47,557 bases of DNA from a virus, in IMG/VR virus record IMGVR_UViG_3300020558_000012, positions 1 to 47,557 of that record; one strand, 5' to 3'. The notes beneath the pieces were generated by a model that saw only the letters and a program-made list of their open reading frames with translations, was not told where the DNA came from and made no database searches. Position numbers and translations under genes: made by a program. Positions 6,439 through 14,280 of the stretch are shown here, one piece after another (within the stretch, counting starts at the first letter, position 1; every line of letters starts with the position of its first letter).

Positions 6439-7107
6439 TTATACCGTGAGCTCGAGGTTAAACCAACCTCGTTCCCACATAATTCCAATTGCTGAGTAGC
6501 CGACAATATCGGTGTATGTGTCTGAGATTGATTCGTTGTTAGGCGCAGCAGACTGCAGCATTAAGTTCTTTAATCTTGCAATTTTGTCATGCACGCGCAC
6601 GAGGAGACCATGGCGTCCAAATCTTGAAATATTATGGTGACCGTAGTCGTGCTGCTTGCGAATCAAAGTTTCGGTTATTTGTTCCCGAATCATCCAGCTG
6701 TCGAAGACTTCGGTACCGCTAGCACTCAAATTTTCCATTTTTTTGTATTTGCTGCCGGCCGCAGCATCTGGCAAAAAACTTCCATTTTTCATTCCTCCAG
6801 AAGCAGCAATCGCCCCCAGCATTTTCCACTCTTCTGCCCAATACATCTGGTCAGCTTCGAACCATTTCGAAGTATTAATCATTCCCTCGAATTGGATGTC
6901 GAGGTGACCTTGGAAAAGGAGGAACGTCTCGAGCTCGGAATTCAATTTTTCATAATTTTCTGAGGAGATTAGTGTGATTCTGGATTCTCCGCGGTCGGCC
7001 ATGATGGCTGCCGTTGAGTCAAAAATCGAAGAAACACAAACCTTGGCAGCATCTTGCCATCTTCTGGGTTCAAATGGTCCCTCGGTATCAACAGCTGTGA
7101 TTTGCAT
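6439..7107 (-). CDS. DUF1599-like (nucleotide modification associated domain 1) protein
   Basis: 222 aa. The C-terminal part reads IRKQHDYGHHNISRFGRHGL, then VRVHDKIARLKNL and SISDTYTDIVGYSAIGIMW: the K-x-x-DYG-x-x-NI-x-x-FG, VR-x-x-DK-x-x-RL and DT-x-x-D-x-x-GY blocks of DUF1599. That family is linked to phage nucleotide modification and relates to all-alpha NTP pyrophosphatases; conserved Asp residues would bind metal. The N-terminal 120 residues are unrecognised. AAAGGG lies at the proper distance before the ATG. Confidence 0.75.
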   Translation of the reverse strand: MQITAVDTEGPFEPRRWQDAAKVCVSSIFDSTAAIMADRGESRITLISSENYEKLNSELETFLLFQGHLDIQFEGMINTSKWFEADQMYWAEEWKMLGAIAASGGMKNGSFLPDAAAGSKYKKMENLSASGTEVFDSWMIREQITETLIRKQHDYGHHNISRFGRHGLLVRVHDKIARLKNLMLQSAAPNNESISDTYTDIVGYSAIGIMWERGWFNLELTV

Positions 7108-7153
7108 AATTTCCCTTTTCTTTTAATTTAAAACCAGGCGTCTTCCACCACCG

Positions 7154-7630
7154 TCATTCAGATTCATTGGAATCCAGCAATGATTCCCATTTATCTGGTG
7201 GGTTGGCTGCCAGCTCCAGCCTAACAATTTCCACTAGCTTTTCCAATTCGTTCATCCAGGCAACATCACCGATACCAGTGAGCCCCGCGTTTTCTTCCAG
7301 CAAATCAACTGTTTTAATCTTCGAGCGAATGAATTCATCAGAAAATGCCGCAATGATGTTCTTGTCATTTGCTCCCGGCATGAGGACAGGACCTTCCCGT
7401 CCATCGAGTGATGACTTTGGTGCATGAATTGCGGTAATTGCATATGTGCCCTCAGTGAAGACGAAGATGACATTGTGTTGATTTTTTGTTGTTTCTTGGA
7501 TTTGAGTCTGGAGCTCTTTGGCTAGCTCTGGGTCGACATTGTTTTTGGACAATACTTCGGCCAGCTCTTTCTTGCCCTTGTCCCCGTGTCCTAGTTCAAT
7601 CCATTCCTTTTGATTCTTTTTCTCTTCCAT
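7154..7630 (-). CDS. Acidic hypothetical protein (158 aa)
   Basis: Start set at MEEKKNQKEW because AAGGGG precedes it by about 9 nt; 13 more codons are open upstream. Mixed alpha/beta with VIFVFTEGTYAITAIHAP in the middle and an acidic tail. No motif recognised. Its stop codon lies inside a copy of the ATGACGGTGGTGGAAG repeat. Confidence 0.75.
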   Translation of the reverse strand: MEEKKNQKEWIELGHGDKGKKELAEVLSKNNVDPELAKELQTQIQETTKNQHNVIFVFTEGTYAITAIHAPKSSLDGREGPVLMPGANDKNIIAAFSDEFIRSKIKTVDLLEENAGLTGIGDVAWMNELEKLVEIVRLELAANPPDKWESLLDSNESE

Positions 7631-7894
7631 GGTGATGCACCCCTTGCTTGTTTGGTGCGTCAATGACATCGCAGGTTGCCATGGCGCTTTATATACAATT
7701 GTAGATATGGAAAAATTTGCCTGATTTGCTCATGCATTTATCCACGTCGTATACGTTAGCCGCCACGTGGGATAAAAGCAAATCTATTTAAAAATATTTC
7801 CAAGATAAAAAAATCTTTTTTCTTCCACCACCGCGGCCGGCTGCAGCTCCGCGTTAATTGTAAAAAAATCAATTTATTTACTTGTCACCCCTGG
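7631..7894. other. Divergent control region
   Basis: Lies between two genes read in opposite directions. It holds a degenerate copy of the CTTCCACCACCG repeat (7821-7833), a GC-rich palindromic patch (GCGGCCGGCTGCAG and on, 7832-7850) and A/T tracts. A TATATAAAG-like sequence at about 7690 could serve the minus-strand gene. No gene seen. Confidence 0.5.
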
Positions 7895-7908
7895 CGAACA
7901 TATGTTCG
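7895..7908 (+). promoter_or_regulatory. LexA/SOS box
   Basis: CGAACATATGTTCG is a perfect palindrome that fits the actinobacterial/Gram-positive LexA consensus CGAAC-N4-GTTCG. It ends 2 nt before a -10-like TATCGT (7911-7916), so LexA would cover the promoter. The downstream ATG (7924) is 7 nt after that hexamer, pointing to a leaderless SOS-induced message. Confidence 0.75.
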
Positions 7909-7923
7909 TCTATCGTTACAAGT

Positions 7924-8298
7924 ATGGACAACAACACCAAATTCAATACCTACATCAAGGCACTTGAGCAATACATTGCACGAGAAGGAAATTCAAAAGT
8001 TCCGGCAATTCATGTTGAAAATTTTGAAGAAAAAGATGTAACTCTTGGAGCTTGGGCTGGATACATTCGCCAGAGATTTCGCAAAGGTCAATTGAGTCAG
8101 GAAAGAATTGACATAATTTCACAAATTTCCCAGTGGCAGTGGGGCCCGTTTCAACCGGGTCCAGCAACTGACTCAAAAAGAAATGAAGTAATTCGCAACA
8201 TGCGGACCGAGGGTAAGTCCCTTCGGGAAATTGCAGATGAGTTTGATTTGAGCCGGCAGCGGGTCCATCAAATTGTTAAAAAATTAAAGATTTCTTAA
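7924..8298 (+). CDS. Helicase-associated domain plus sigma-4-like HTH regulator
   Basis: 124 aa from ATG 7924 (a TTG 42 nt earlier is in frame but lies upstream of the LexA box). Residues about 10-75 follow the helicase-associated (HA) pattern: REGNSKVPA, LGAWAGYIRQRF-RKGQLS, ERIDIIS, WQW. Residues about 92-121 are a sigma-70 region-4-like helix-turn-helix: SLREIADEFDLSRQRVHQIV. HA domains contact DNA, and sigma-4-like HTHs read -35 elements, so this is a candidate regulator of the repeat-based promoters nearby. It stands alone on the plus strand under a LexA box, like a switch gene. The function is inferred. Confidence 0.75.
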   Translation: MDNNTKFNTYIKALEQYIAREGNSKVPAIHVENFEEKDVTLGAWAGYIRQRFRKGQLSQERIDIISQISQWQWGPFQPGPATDSKRNEVIRNMRTEGKSLREIADEFDLSRQRVHQIVKKLKIS

Positions 8299-8348
8299 AT
8301 CCAGGAAAGTCTTCCACCACCGTCAAGTTCCTAGGAGCTCAGAAGAAC

Positions 8349-8642
8349 ATGCCTTCCAAAAATACTCAAAAAATTGGAAATTCTTTTCCTCGTCCGCTGC
8401 CGAACCCAATTTCTGGCGGGGCTCCAACGGTAAATGGGGGCATGAAGGCAATTCTTGCGATTCTGAATCTTGTGTTTGTGTCGGTCATGCTCGGCTCGGT
8501 TCTGTATCTTGCTCTGCGTGTCGTGAGCGTGGACGGCAGTGGAGTGAGTATCACACTCTCTCTGTGGCGTTGCGTGGTGCTGGCGTTGTTCTACACGCTG
8601 TGGCGACTTGTCGTTACTGCACTCTTGCGTGTGCGTGACTAA
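8349..8642 (+). CDS. Small membrane protein with two hydrophobic segments
   Basis: 97 aa. The first 30 residues are polar and Pro-rich; hydrophobic stretches follow at about 33-55 (AILAILNLVFVSVMLGSVLY) and 70-90 (LWRCVVLALFYTLWRLVV), ending in a basic RVRD. GGAG precedes the ATG; an internal ATG at 8442 behind GGGGG would drop the polar part. Could be holin-like or a superinfection protein; no family is recognised. A minus-strand frame through this region translates repeat copies and was rejected. Confidence 0.55.
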   Translation: MPSKNTQKIGNSFPRPLPNPISGGAPTVNGGMKAILAILNLVFVSVMLGSVLYLALRVVSVDGSGVSITLSLWRCVVLALFYTLWRLVVTALLRVRD

Positions 8643-8804
8643 CAACTTATCTAGTAAGTAGATACGAGCGAATCGCATGCACTTATCTAGTTCATGTGTA
8701 TTGACTAGATAAGTACCAGTGGTGATACTGACTAGATAAGTACCGAGTGTGATACACGCAATACAAGTAAGCAGAATCATTATCAGCACTTATCTAGTCC
8801 TTTC

Positions 8805-9026
8805 TCAAACAATTTCTAAGTCAAGTTCAGCGAGTGAACTCAACTGCGAAATGAAGTCAATACCTTCGTTCCACAGTAGATTCTCGTAGTCCTCACTTGC
8901 TTTCTTTGGTGTGTACGAGCCTGTCGTAATTTCGTCCAGTATTCCAGTCAAATAATGAATCGCATGTTTCAGGCTGTCTTGCAGTTCGCTCAATGCTTCC
9001 TGCACTGCTTCATCGGGTGTGTCCAC
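8805..9026 (-). CDS. Acidic helical 73-aa protein
   Basis: All-helical and Leu/Glu-rich (AVQEALSELQDSLKHAI and onward). The start is the GTG formed by the last bases of an ACTAGATAAGT copy plus the next G, with AAAGGA directly before the repeat. Function unknown. Confidence 0.65.
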   Translation of the reverse strand: MDTPDEAVQEALSELQDSLKHAIHYLTGILDEITTGSYTPKKASEDYENLLWNEGIDFISQLSSLAELDLEIV

Positions 9027-9236
9027 TTATCTAGTCCTTTCACTTATCTAGTAGGTATTGGGAGTGCCTAGCCCTCTCGTAGAGCGTTAGAAACGGAAAG
9101 TGTATCGCTTGGTATTCAGAGCGACACACGCTCGCCGAGAGAGCGTAGGCAAGTCGTACACGGTTCTCCCCAACTGTGTACGCCAAGAGTGGGGGCTGGC
9201 TCTCACCAACCCCCACCCGAGGACTTATCTAGTCAC
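9027..9236. other. Intergenic region between minus-strand genes
   Basis: Contains two ACTAGATAAGT copies (9042-9052 and 9223-9233) and the terminator hairpin at 9189-9216. No gene seen. Confidence 0.5.
9189..9216 (-). terminator. Hairpin after the VWA gene
   Basis: GTGGGGGCTGG and CCAACCCCCAC form an 11-bp stem with one mismatch and a 6-nt loop. It follows stop codon and 11-mer of the 9237-10778 gene in the order stop, ACTAGATAAGT, hairpin, as at several other gene ends here. Confidence 0.6.
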
Positions 9237-10778
9237 TCAAGCGAGTGGGATTTTGCCCATGTGTCTGCGCCACACATCACGGAACATCGCTGGATAGACA
9301 CTCCGTGCCGTTCCACCGTTGCTCAATGACTTGAGTTGCTTTATCGCTTCCTCAACATGAGGAACAACGATGTAGTTGTTCTTGCGAGCGTAGGTGAGAC
9401 ACTGCATGGCGAGTGAATCGTGGAAATTGTCGTTCACGCCACACACTCCACCGTCTGTTACCCAAACAAGAGGAGTGCGAGAATCTTTGCGATTCTTTAC
9501 GCCCCACTGAATTGCTGGATAGTCCACGCCGTTGCCGTGTCCGTAGTCAATTCCTTCCACTGTCTCAACCATGCGTCCTTTGTCGCCAACGACCCATGCG
9601 TTATGACCACGACTACCTCTGTCGGAGTAGAGCAACACAGTAGCCCCAGGGGCATGCTCAATAATTTCGGCAATTTGTTCTGTCGTGAACGACATAGAAC
9701 CACTTGCGTCAATAACGACCATGCCACCACTGCCACGCACCTTTCGGTCAAACACTCGCATAGCAGGGTCGGTCATCATGCGTTGCATACGGCGAGGTCT
9801 GCGACCTGCGTTCGTTGCAATACGCTTCTTACCGATACCACCTTTGCTGTAGCGAGGCATTGGCATACGCTCAAGACGAAGTTCGCCCCATTTCGGAGTG
9901 CCAGTGGTGATAGCAGACGGAGTTATGTCCTTGAGTGGATTTCCGTCCTTGTCGCCTTCACCTTCCTTGCCTTCACCTTCGTTGCTGTGGGCTTTGGACT
10001 TATCTAGTGAGTTACCTTCGCCCTCGCCACCAGCCTTGCTCTTGCTCGGCTTTGGTTGCTTCCGTTCCTTTGGTGGTGGGAACGAAGCGAGCCTGTCCAC
10101 CCACTCGGCGAGTTGTTCCGTGTAGGTGAATCCGAACGGCGCAAGTCCGTTGTGAACTGTCGTGTTAGCCAAGTGACCAGTGCGATGAGCCTTCTTCATC
10201 TCACGCACGGCTCGCTTGCCAATGTCTAGCAGTTGGTCGCCCCATGCACGATTCACTCTGCGAACGCCGTTGAGAAATTGCTTGTGTCCAGCACTTCCAG
10301 CAGTTCCAACGCACATAGCAACTGCCATTGCCCAGTCGTTAGTTTCTGCGCAACGCTGTCCACTTGCGAGTTCGCTTCCGTCAGCAAGGTGTTTCTTTAC
10401 ATCTATCCCTGCCTGTTGGCAGAGAAAGTTCACACGAAGTTCCTCAACGACAGTGAGTGCTGTAGCCGAAGCCATTTCACGCTTGACCCACTCTGCCATT
10501 TGTGCCGAATCAGGCGACACCTTTGCGTGCATGAGTTCGTGCGCACGAATCGCCCGAGCCTTGTCGTCATTGTCCGTTGGTGCGAACATGATTTTGTTAG
10601 TCACATCGGTCATTGGCTCGCCACGCACGGCTTGGCAGTGTTCTACTGTCCAAACTCCGTGTGCTTGGTCACGCCGACCGAGAAGGGTTGCCTCGGCTTT
10701 GGCGTTACCCCGAGTGGACTTATCTAGTCCACTCGGGAACGCCTTGCCAGCAACATGCTTGCCAGCAGGTTGAGACAT
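9237..10778 (-). CDS. VWA-domain protein with HELMH metallopeptidase motif (CobT-like)
   Basis: 513 aa. HELMH at residues 80-84 (IRAHELMHAK) is an HExxH zinc motif. A low-complexity Gly/Glu/Lys linker occupies about 235-285. The VWA domain begins near 350 with MVVIDASGSMSF, a complete MIDAS (DxSxS), and continues to VWVTDGG (the third MIDAS Asp). It overlaps the downstream end of an AAA+ MoxR gene (TAATG), the classical MoxR/VWA or CobS/CobT arrangement in which the ATPase remodels a substrate bound by the VWA partner via metal. Two ACTAGATAAGT copies are in frame, encoding LDK at about residues 18-20 and 255. Confidence 0.85.
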   Translation of the reverse strand: MSQPAGKHVAGKAFPSGLDKSTRGNAKAEATLLGRRDQAHGVWTVEHCQAVRGEPMTDVTNKIMFAPTDNDDKARAIRAHELMHAKVSPDSAQMAEWVKREMASATALTVVEELRVNFLCQQAGIDVKKHLADGSELASGQRCAETNDWAMAVAMCVGTAGSAGHKQFLNGVRRVNRAWGDQLLDIGKRAVREMKKAHRTGHLANTTVHNGLAPFGFTYTEQLAEWVDRLASFPPPKERKQPKPSKSKAGGEGEGNSLDKSKAHSNEGEGKEGEGDKDGNPLKDITPSAITTGTPKWGELRLERMPMPRYSKGGIGKKRIATNAGRRPRRMQRMMTDPAMRVFDRKVRGSGGMVVIDASGSMSFTTEQIAEIIEHAPGATVLLYSDRGSRGHNAWVVGDKGRMVETVEGIDYGHGNGVDYPAIQWGVKNRKDSRTPLVWVTDGGVCGVNDNFHDSLAMQCLTYARKNNYIVVPHVEEAIKQLKSLSNGGTARSVYPAMFRDVWRRHMGKIPLA

Positions 10779-11506
10779 TATTTCACCCCGTCAATGGCGA
10801 GTGCGTCAAGAATCTGACGGGAACGGTCGCCGAAAGTGAGTGAGCATGCTCGTTCCATGCCAACGCTCGCACGGAGTTTGTCCAATGCGATGAACGCACG
10901 AAGTGAGATACGGTCGTCACCAGCGTCAGCCATGCGAACGGCGTACTTGCGCAAGTCAGGAGACAAGCGAAGCAGTGCGCTCGGGTGTGGCTCGTTGATA
11001 CGAATACGAATCGGGAAACGGTCAGCGAGTGCTGTTGGCAACTCACCCATGTTCTCAATGTTCGTGGTCATAATTGCCGAGAATCCACCGAGAGGACGAA
11101 TCACTTCGCCAGTTTCAGGATGCTCAAACGAAGCAGATTCAGGTGAATCCAACATCGCCAAGAGTGTTGCGAACACATCGCCCGAAGCCTTATCTACTTC
11201 GTCCACGATGAGTCGTCCACCCTCTGTTCCGTTGCCCTTCCATGCCTTGAGAGCCGAACCGTCCAGCCACATGAAGCCACCTTTGCCGTTCGGCATGAAG
11301 CCACCTGTAACATCCATGTTCGTCATGTCCTCGGTGCAGACCAGTCGGAACGCACCAGCGTCCACTTTGCCGAGCGTCATGCCAGCGTAGGTCTTTCCGA
11401 TACCTGATGGACCGTAGAGGATTACTCGGTCTATCCCTGCGTTGAGGCAGTCCTCAAGTGCTTTCCAGCACTCGGGGAGAGCCGTTGTTTCTGTCTGTGC
11501 AACCAT
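10778..11506 (-). CDS. MoxR/CobS-type AAA+ ATPase
   Basis: 242 aa. Walker A GPSGIGKT (32-39), Walker B RLIVDEVDKA (about 98-107), sensor 1 in MTTNIE (about 141) and the arginine-finger region ALADRFPIRI (about 160) are all present, in the order of AAA_5/MoxR proteins. Its size is near the minimal ATPase core. It is first in a two-gene unit with the VWA protein and has its own GATAAATCTGC promoter upstream. Probably an unfoldase-like motor acting on a target selected by the VWA partner; the target is unknown. Confidence 0.88.
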   Translation of the reverse strand: MVAQTETTALPECWKALEDCLNAGIDRVILYGPSGIGKTYAGMTLGKVDAGAFRLVCTEDMTNMDVTGGFMPNGKGGFMWLDGSALKAWKGNGTEGGRLIVDEVDKASGDVFATLLAMLDSPESASFEHPETGEVIRPLGGFSAIMTTNIENMGELPTALADRFPIRIRINEPHPSALLRLSPDLRKYAVRMADAGDDRISLRAFIALDKLRASVGMERACSLTFGDRSRQILDALAIDGVK

Positions 11507-11813
11507 TGGTATTTCTCCGTTTCTAGTAGTTGGGTTGGTTGTCGTGTACCACTGTAGCGACCCGACAGCAGATTTATCTCGCCACTTATCTAGTTAGTTC
11601 ATACCACTTATCTAGTCAGTCCACTTATCTAGTTAGTTTCACTCGGACACTTATCTAGTTGGTTCCAGCCACTCGGTAATCGTTCGGCAACTTGCACCCG
11701 ACCACCCCGAGCCTCGCCAACTTACACCCGACCACCCCGAGCCTCGCTTCCTTTGGAAGCCCCGCGGACTTATCTAGTTAGATACAGAATTATTAGATTT
11801 TTGACTTATCTAG
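11507..11813. repeat. Repeat-rich intergenic region
   Basis: No gene. Besides the promoter at 11551-11578 it holds four ACTAGATAAGT copies between 11583 and 11662 and two more at 11768 and 11802, plus two tandem CGGGGTGGTCGGGTGNAAGT copies (about 11691-11745) reading toward the MoxR gene. It is one of the densest clusters of these families. Confidence 0.75.
11551..11578 (-). promoter_or_regulatory. GATAA-class promoter, MoxR gene
   Basis: GATAAATCTGC, 11 nt, TACAGT. The start codon at 11506 is 44 nt past the -10. Confidence 0.7.
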
Positions 11814-12293
11814 TTAGTCAGGTCGCTTGGCGATAGAGATTCGGTACAAGCCACGCTTGACCTTGATGAACTCTGGAGTTTCGTTCACGAACCCGAGTGT
11901 CGTCTGATACGAGAATCCACACTGCTCAACCAGTTGCTCGGTGGTGAACTCTTTACCGTCTTGGGTCTTTGCCCACTCCATAAACGCACCCCATTTGTCC
12001 TTGCGTTTTTCAGGCTTCTGCATTGCTTCCCTCTGGACTTCCTTGCCACAGTATGTCTGAATAATGTGGTCGGCGATGTGGGGAAGCACGGAGTAAGAGT
12101 TCAGGTAAGAAAGCACATTTTTGCTTCCACCTTCCCTTTGCCATAATTGCAGTACATGTAGCCCACGAATCAGTTCGCTGGCATTGGACGCTTGTTCTTT
12201 GGGAATCCGATACATCGTTCCGAATTCTTTTTCCATTTCCTTCCACATCTCTTTGTGGATTCCGTCAATGAATTCATCAGTCAGTTTTTTCAT
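11814..12293 (-). CDS. Hypothetical protein with C-terminal winged-helix pattern
   Basis: 159 aa, ATG preceded by GGAAAGG. The N-terminal helices resemble no family I know. The end (DGKEFTTEQLVEQCGFSYQT, then TLGFVNETPEFIKVKRGLYR) reads as a winged helix of the kind that binds DNA. Its stop is followed at once by an 11-mer. Confidence 0.65.
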   Translation of the reverse strand: MKKLTDEFIDGIHKEMWKEMEKEFGTMYRIPKEQASNASELIRGLHVLQLWQREGGSKNVLSYLNSYSVLPHIADHIIQTYCGKEVQREAMQKPEKRKDKWGAFMEWAKTQDGKEFTTEQLVEQCGFSYQTTLGFVNETPEFIKVKRGLYRISIAKRPD

Positions 12294-12338
12294 GGCTACC
12301 TTTCTAGCGGAACTTTATCCCGACTTGCCCGTCACTCC

Positions 12339-12366
12339 AGATTATCTTTTGGTAGGCAGACTTATC
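12339..12366 (-). promoter_or_regulatory. GATAA-class promoter, gene 11814-12293
   Basis: GATAAGTCTGC, 11 nt, TAATCT. The 11-mer half is altered here (CCAGATAAGT), yet spacing is unchanged. Confidence 0.65.
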
Positions 12367-12657
12367 TGGTACGGCAACGCAAGAAAGTTATTTTTTTGAC
12401 CACCTGACATCGAGGGCACTTCCTTTCCACCACCGTCAATTAGATTCACCACCCCCCGGGAATTAAATTTGTCAAATTTTTCATTTTTTTGCACGTTCTG
12501 GCGGCCGGCTGCGGCGGCTCTGGATTTCTGGATTTTTTGGCAGCGAAACGCGGGGCTTACATGGTGAATCGGGTGCATAAAGAAAGAGGGTGGGTTTGAC
12601 CCCACCCCCTGACTTATCTAGTTAGTTATCGGACTTATCTAGTAACTAGATAAGTGG
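12367..12657. other. Intergenic region with repeat elements
   Basis: Contains a TTGACGGTGGTGGAAAG copy (12439-12424), CGGGGCTTACATGG (half of the AGCCCCG stem-loop family, about 12550), a terminator-like hairpin GGGTGGG/CCCACCC (12588-12607) and three 11-mers, the last two forming a perfect inverted pair at 12633-12655. No gene seen. Confidence 0.6.
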
Positions 12658-13056
12658 CTACTGGTTCTTGAGAAAATCCTCAATGTCGGGAATCGTCTCT
12701 TTGGCTATTTCCCGTGCTTCCGAATAAGCCATAGCGTCCATAATCAAGTCGTCCAGCATGTCTGCCAATGCACGGTCGTCCTCTGTGAGCAATGGTCCAT
12801 CAGGACTTGGCACAAGAAACTTTAGCGCCTCATCCTTCTCCTTGTCGGGGAGTTGTGCAATTTCTTGCACCTGCGAGAAACTGAATCCCATTCGGTGACC
12901 ATGATTCTGATAAACAAACAGTGCCTCGGTCAATGTCTGCAATGCGTCAAATCCGAATCTGATAAACGGATTCTCGGTGGGAAACTCGGTGTTATCAGAG
13001 AACACTTTTTTCATTATTTCTTGCATTTCTTCATCATGGTTTTGTTGTTCGCTCAT
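12658..13056 (-). CDS. Acidic hypothetical protein (132 aa)
   Basis: Helical, strongly acidic, with no recognised motif (FIRFGFDALQTLTEALFVYQ in the middle). Begins MSEQQ like the gene two upstream (13210-13914), perhaps by local duplication of the start. Coupled to the previous 50-aa gene by ATGA. Confidence 0.72.
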   Translation of the reverse strand: MSEQQNHDEEMQEIMKKVFSDNTEFPTENPFIRFGFDALQTLTEALFVYQNHGHRMGFSFSQVQEIAQLPDKEKDEALKFLVPSPDGPLLTEDDRALADMLDDLIMDAMAYSEAREIAKETIPDIEDFLKNQ

Positions 13057-13205
13057 TTCACTTCCTCTTTCTGTTTGTCGTTGGTTATTAGCGAACGCAG
13101 GTCAAGCAACATGTCGGTCATTTCCGATGAAGCAACTAAGTCTCTGCCCGAGCAGTGACGAATCATTGTGTCCACCAGTTCGGTTGCTGTAAGTGTTTGG
13201 GTCAC
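13053..13205 (-). CDS. 50-aa hypothetical protein started inside an 11-mer
   Basis: The GTG start is made by the end of ACTAGATAAGT plus G, with AAGGGA just before the repeat. The same repeat supplies the TAG stop of the upstream gene, so stop and start are 4 nt apart. The product (MTQTLTATEL to DKQKEEVK) is helical and unrecognised. Its stop overlaps the next ATG. Confidence 0.65.
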   Translation of the reverse strand: MTQTLTATELVDTMIRHCSGRDLVASSEMTDMLLDLRSLITNDKQKEEVK

Positions 13206-13209
13206 TTAT

Positions 13210-13914
13210 CTAGTTCCCTTCTTTGTCGTTGTCGGCTTCGGTGAGCAAGGTGTGAAACGCCTTTGCCTTTATTGCCATTTTCAGGTATGAAATCGTCTGA
13301 AGCATGGCATTGGTGAAACGAGCCTCAGCCATTTCGCTGTTCTCATCTGTCAGGTGAACAATGTCAGTGTCCACATCATCAAACATCGGTACACCTTGGT
13401 CGTCATAGGTGTAGGTGCTTGCGCTCATGTAAATCTTGTCCTGTTCCCAGTCCACGCCACTTACTACAAGACCCTCACGAACATCGGTGAAAGGGTTGTT
13501 TTGGAACTCATCTTTCAGCGATTCTCTTTCACTGTCACGGTCGGCTGGAGTCGTCAGGTCTGTGAAGCGACGCATGTAACCCTCAACAGCAACAAAGATG
13601 AAGTTCACTGGTGCTGTAGGCAAGTGACCAACAGCGTCAATGTAAGCGTCGTATGGGTCGCCTTTGTGAATCAGTGGAAGCATGGCAACATCGTATTGGC
13701 GTTCCAAGCCCAACTGCTTTGTGTATTGACTTGCTGATTCAGCCAATTCATCATCTGTATCATCAGACTGGTGAATACGACCAATGATGAGCATTGGTGG
13801 GGTGTCGCTCATCGCAACCTCTTTGCACATTTCTTTTTTTGCATACTTGTTTCGGCGCATTACATCGCCGAGAATCTTTAGTATGTCGTTTGAGATTACT
13901 TGCTGTTCGCTCAT
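13210..13914 (-). CDS. Hypothetical protein (234 aa)
   Basis: Mixed alpha/beta protein with no known motif; blocks such as PPMLIIGRIHQSDDT and APVNFIFVAVEGYMRR look like core strands. First gene of a three-gene unit (13914 to 12658). Stop TAG lies within an ACTAGATAAGT copy. Confidence 0.75.
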   Translation of the reverse strand: MSEQQVISNDILKILGDVMRRNKYAKKEMCKEVAMSDTPPMLIIGRIHQSDDTDDELAESASQYTKQLGLERQYDVAMLPLIHKGDPYDAYIDAVGHLPTAPVNFIFVAVEGYMRRFTDLTTPADRDSERESLKDEFQNNPFTDVREGLVVSGVDWEQDKIYMSASTYTYDDQGVPMFDDVDTDIVHLTDENSEMAEARFTNAMLQTISYLKMAIKAKAFHTLLTEADNDKEGN

Positions 13915-13944
13915 GGCGTTTCTCCTTTGGTGGTAAGTACCAAC

Positions 13945-13972
13945 ACTGTATCTATTAGTAAGCAGACTTATC
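13945..13972 (-). promoter_or_regulatory. GATAA-class promoter, gene 13210-13914
   Basis: GATAAGTCTGC, 11 nt, TACAGT, inside a full ACTAGATAAGT copy. Confidence 0.7.
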
Positions 13973-13980
13973 TAGTGAGT

Positions 13981-14008
13981 ATGGGTGGGGTGTCCACTCC
14001 CCACCCAT
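13981..14008 (-). terminator. Hairpin after the XRE regulator gene
   Basis: ATGGGTGGGG and CCCCACCCAT make a perfect 10-bp stem just beyond the regulator stop and just before the next promoter. Confidence 0.6.
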
Positions 14009-14021
14009 TTCACATCAGGCA

Positions 14022-14246
14022 TTATTTTGCAATAATGTCTTGGGCGTTCACTTTCATCGCTTCGCACAACAATAGAAATGTCGTCATGCTTGGCGAGAAA
14101 TGTCCGTTCTCAATGCGATTCACCGTTTTACGGTCAATGCCAGCCTTATTCGCCAGCGTTTCTTGTGACCACTCACGCTCAAGTCTTTCGTTCTTGAGTC
14201 GCTCTGCGATTCGCATTGTCTTTTTCTCAATGGCTGTAAGTGCCAT
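14022..14246 (-). CDS. XRE-family HTH transcriptional regulator
   Basis: 74 aa, essentially one Cro/C1-type domain. The helix-turn-helix is SQETLANKAGIDRKTVNRIE (about 27-46), followed by NGHFSPSMTTFLLLCEAMKV as the remaining helices. No C-terminal cleavage or dimerisation domain. Small regulators like this repress or activate nearby phage promoters; it is one candidate for recognising the repeats of this region. AAGGAG lies before the ATG. No GATAA-class promoter precedes it, so it is probably read from the gene upstream. Confidence 0.85.
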   Translation of the reverse strand: MALTAIEKKTMRIAERLKNERLEREWSQETLANKAGIDRKTVNRIENGHFSPSMTTFLLLCEAMKVNAQDIIAK

Positions 14247-14280
14247 GTCTTTCTCCTTTGTTTCTTGGTTGATTTTGGGT

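Noticed and set aside
8331-8789. 152-codon minus-strand frame
   Set aside because: It translates two 11-mer copies as repeated TYLV and LDK peptides, lies antisense to a plausible membrane-protein gene with a ribosome binding site, and has no start signal.
10778-11506. Defence-island interpretation of the MoxR/VWA pair
   Set aside because: Only the two genes are present, without a nuclease or other effector of known MoxR-type defence systems; kept as an open function.
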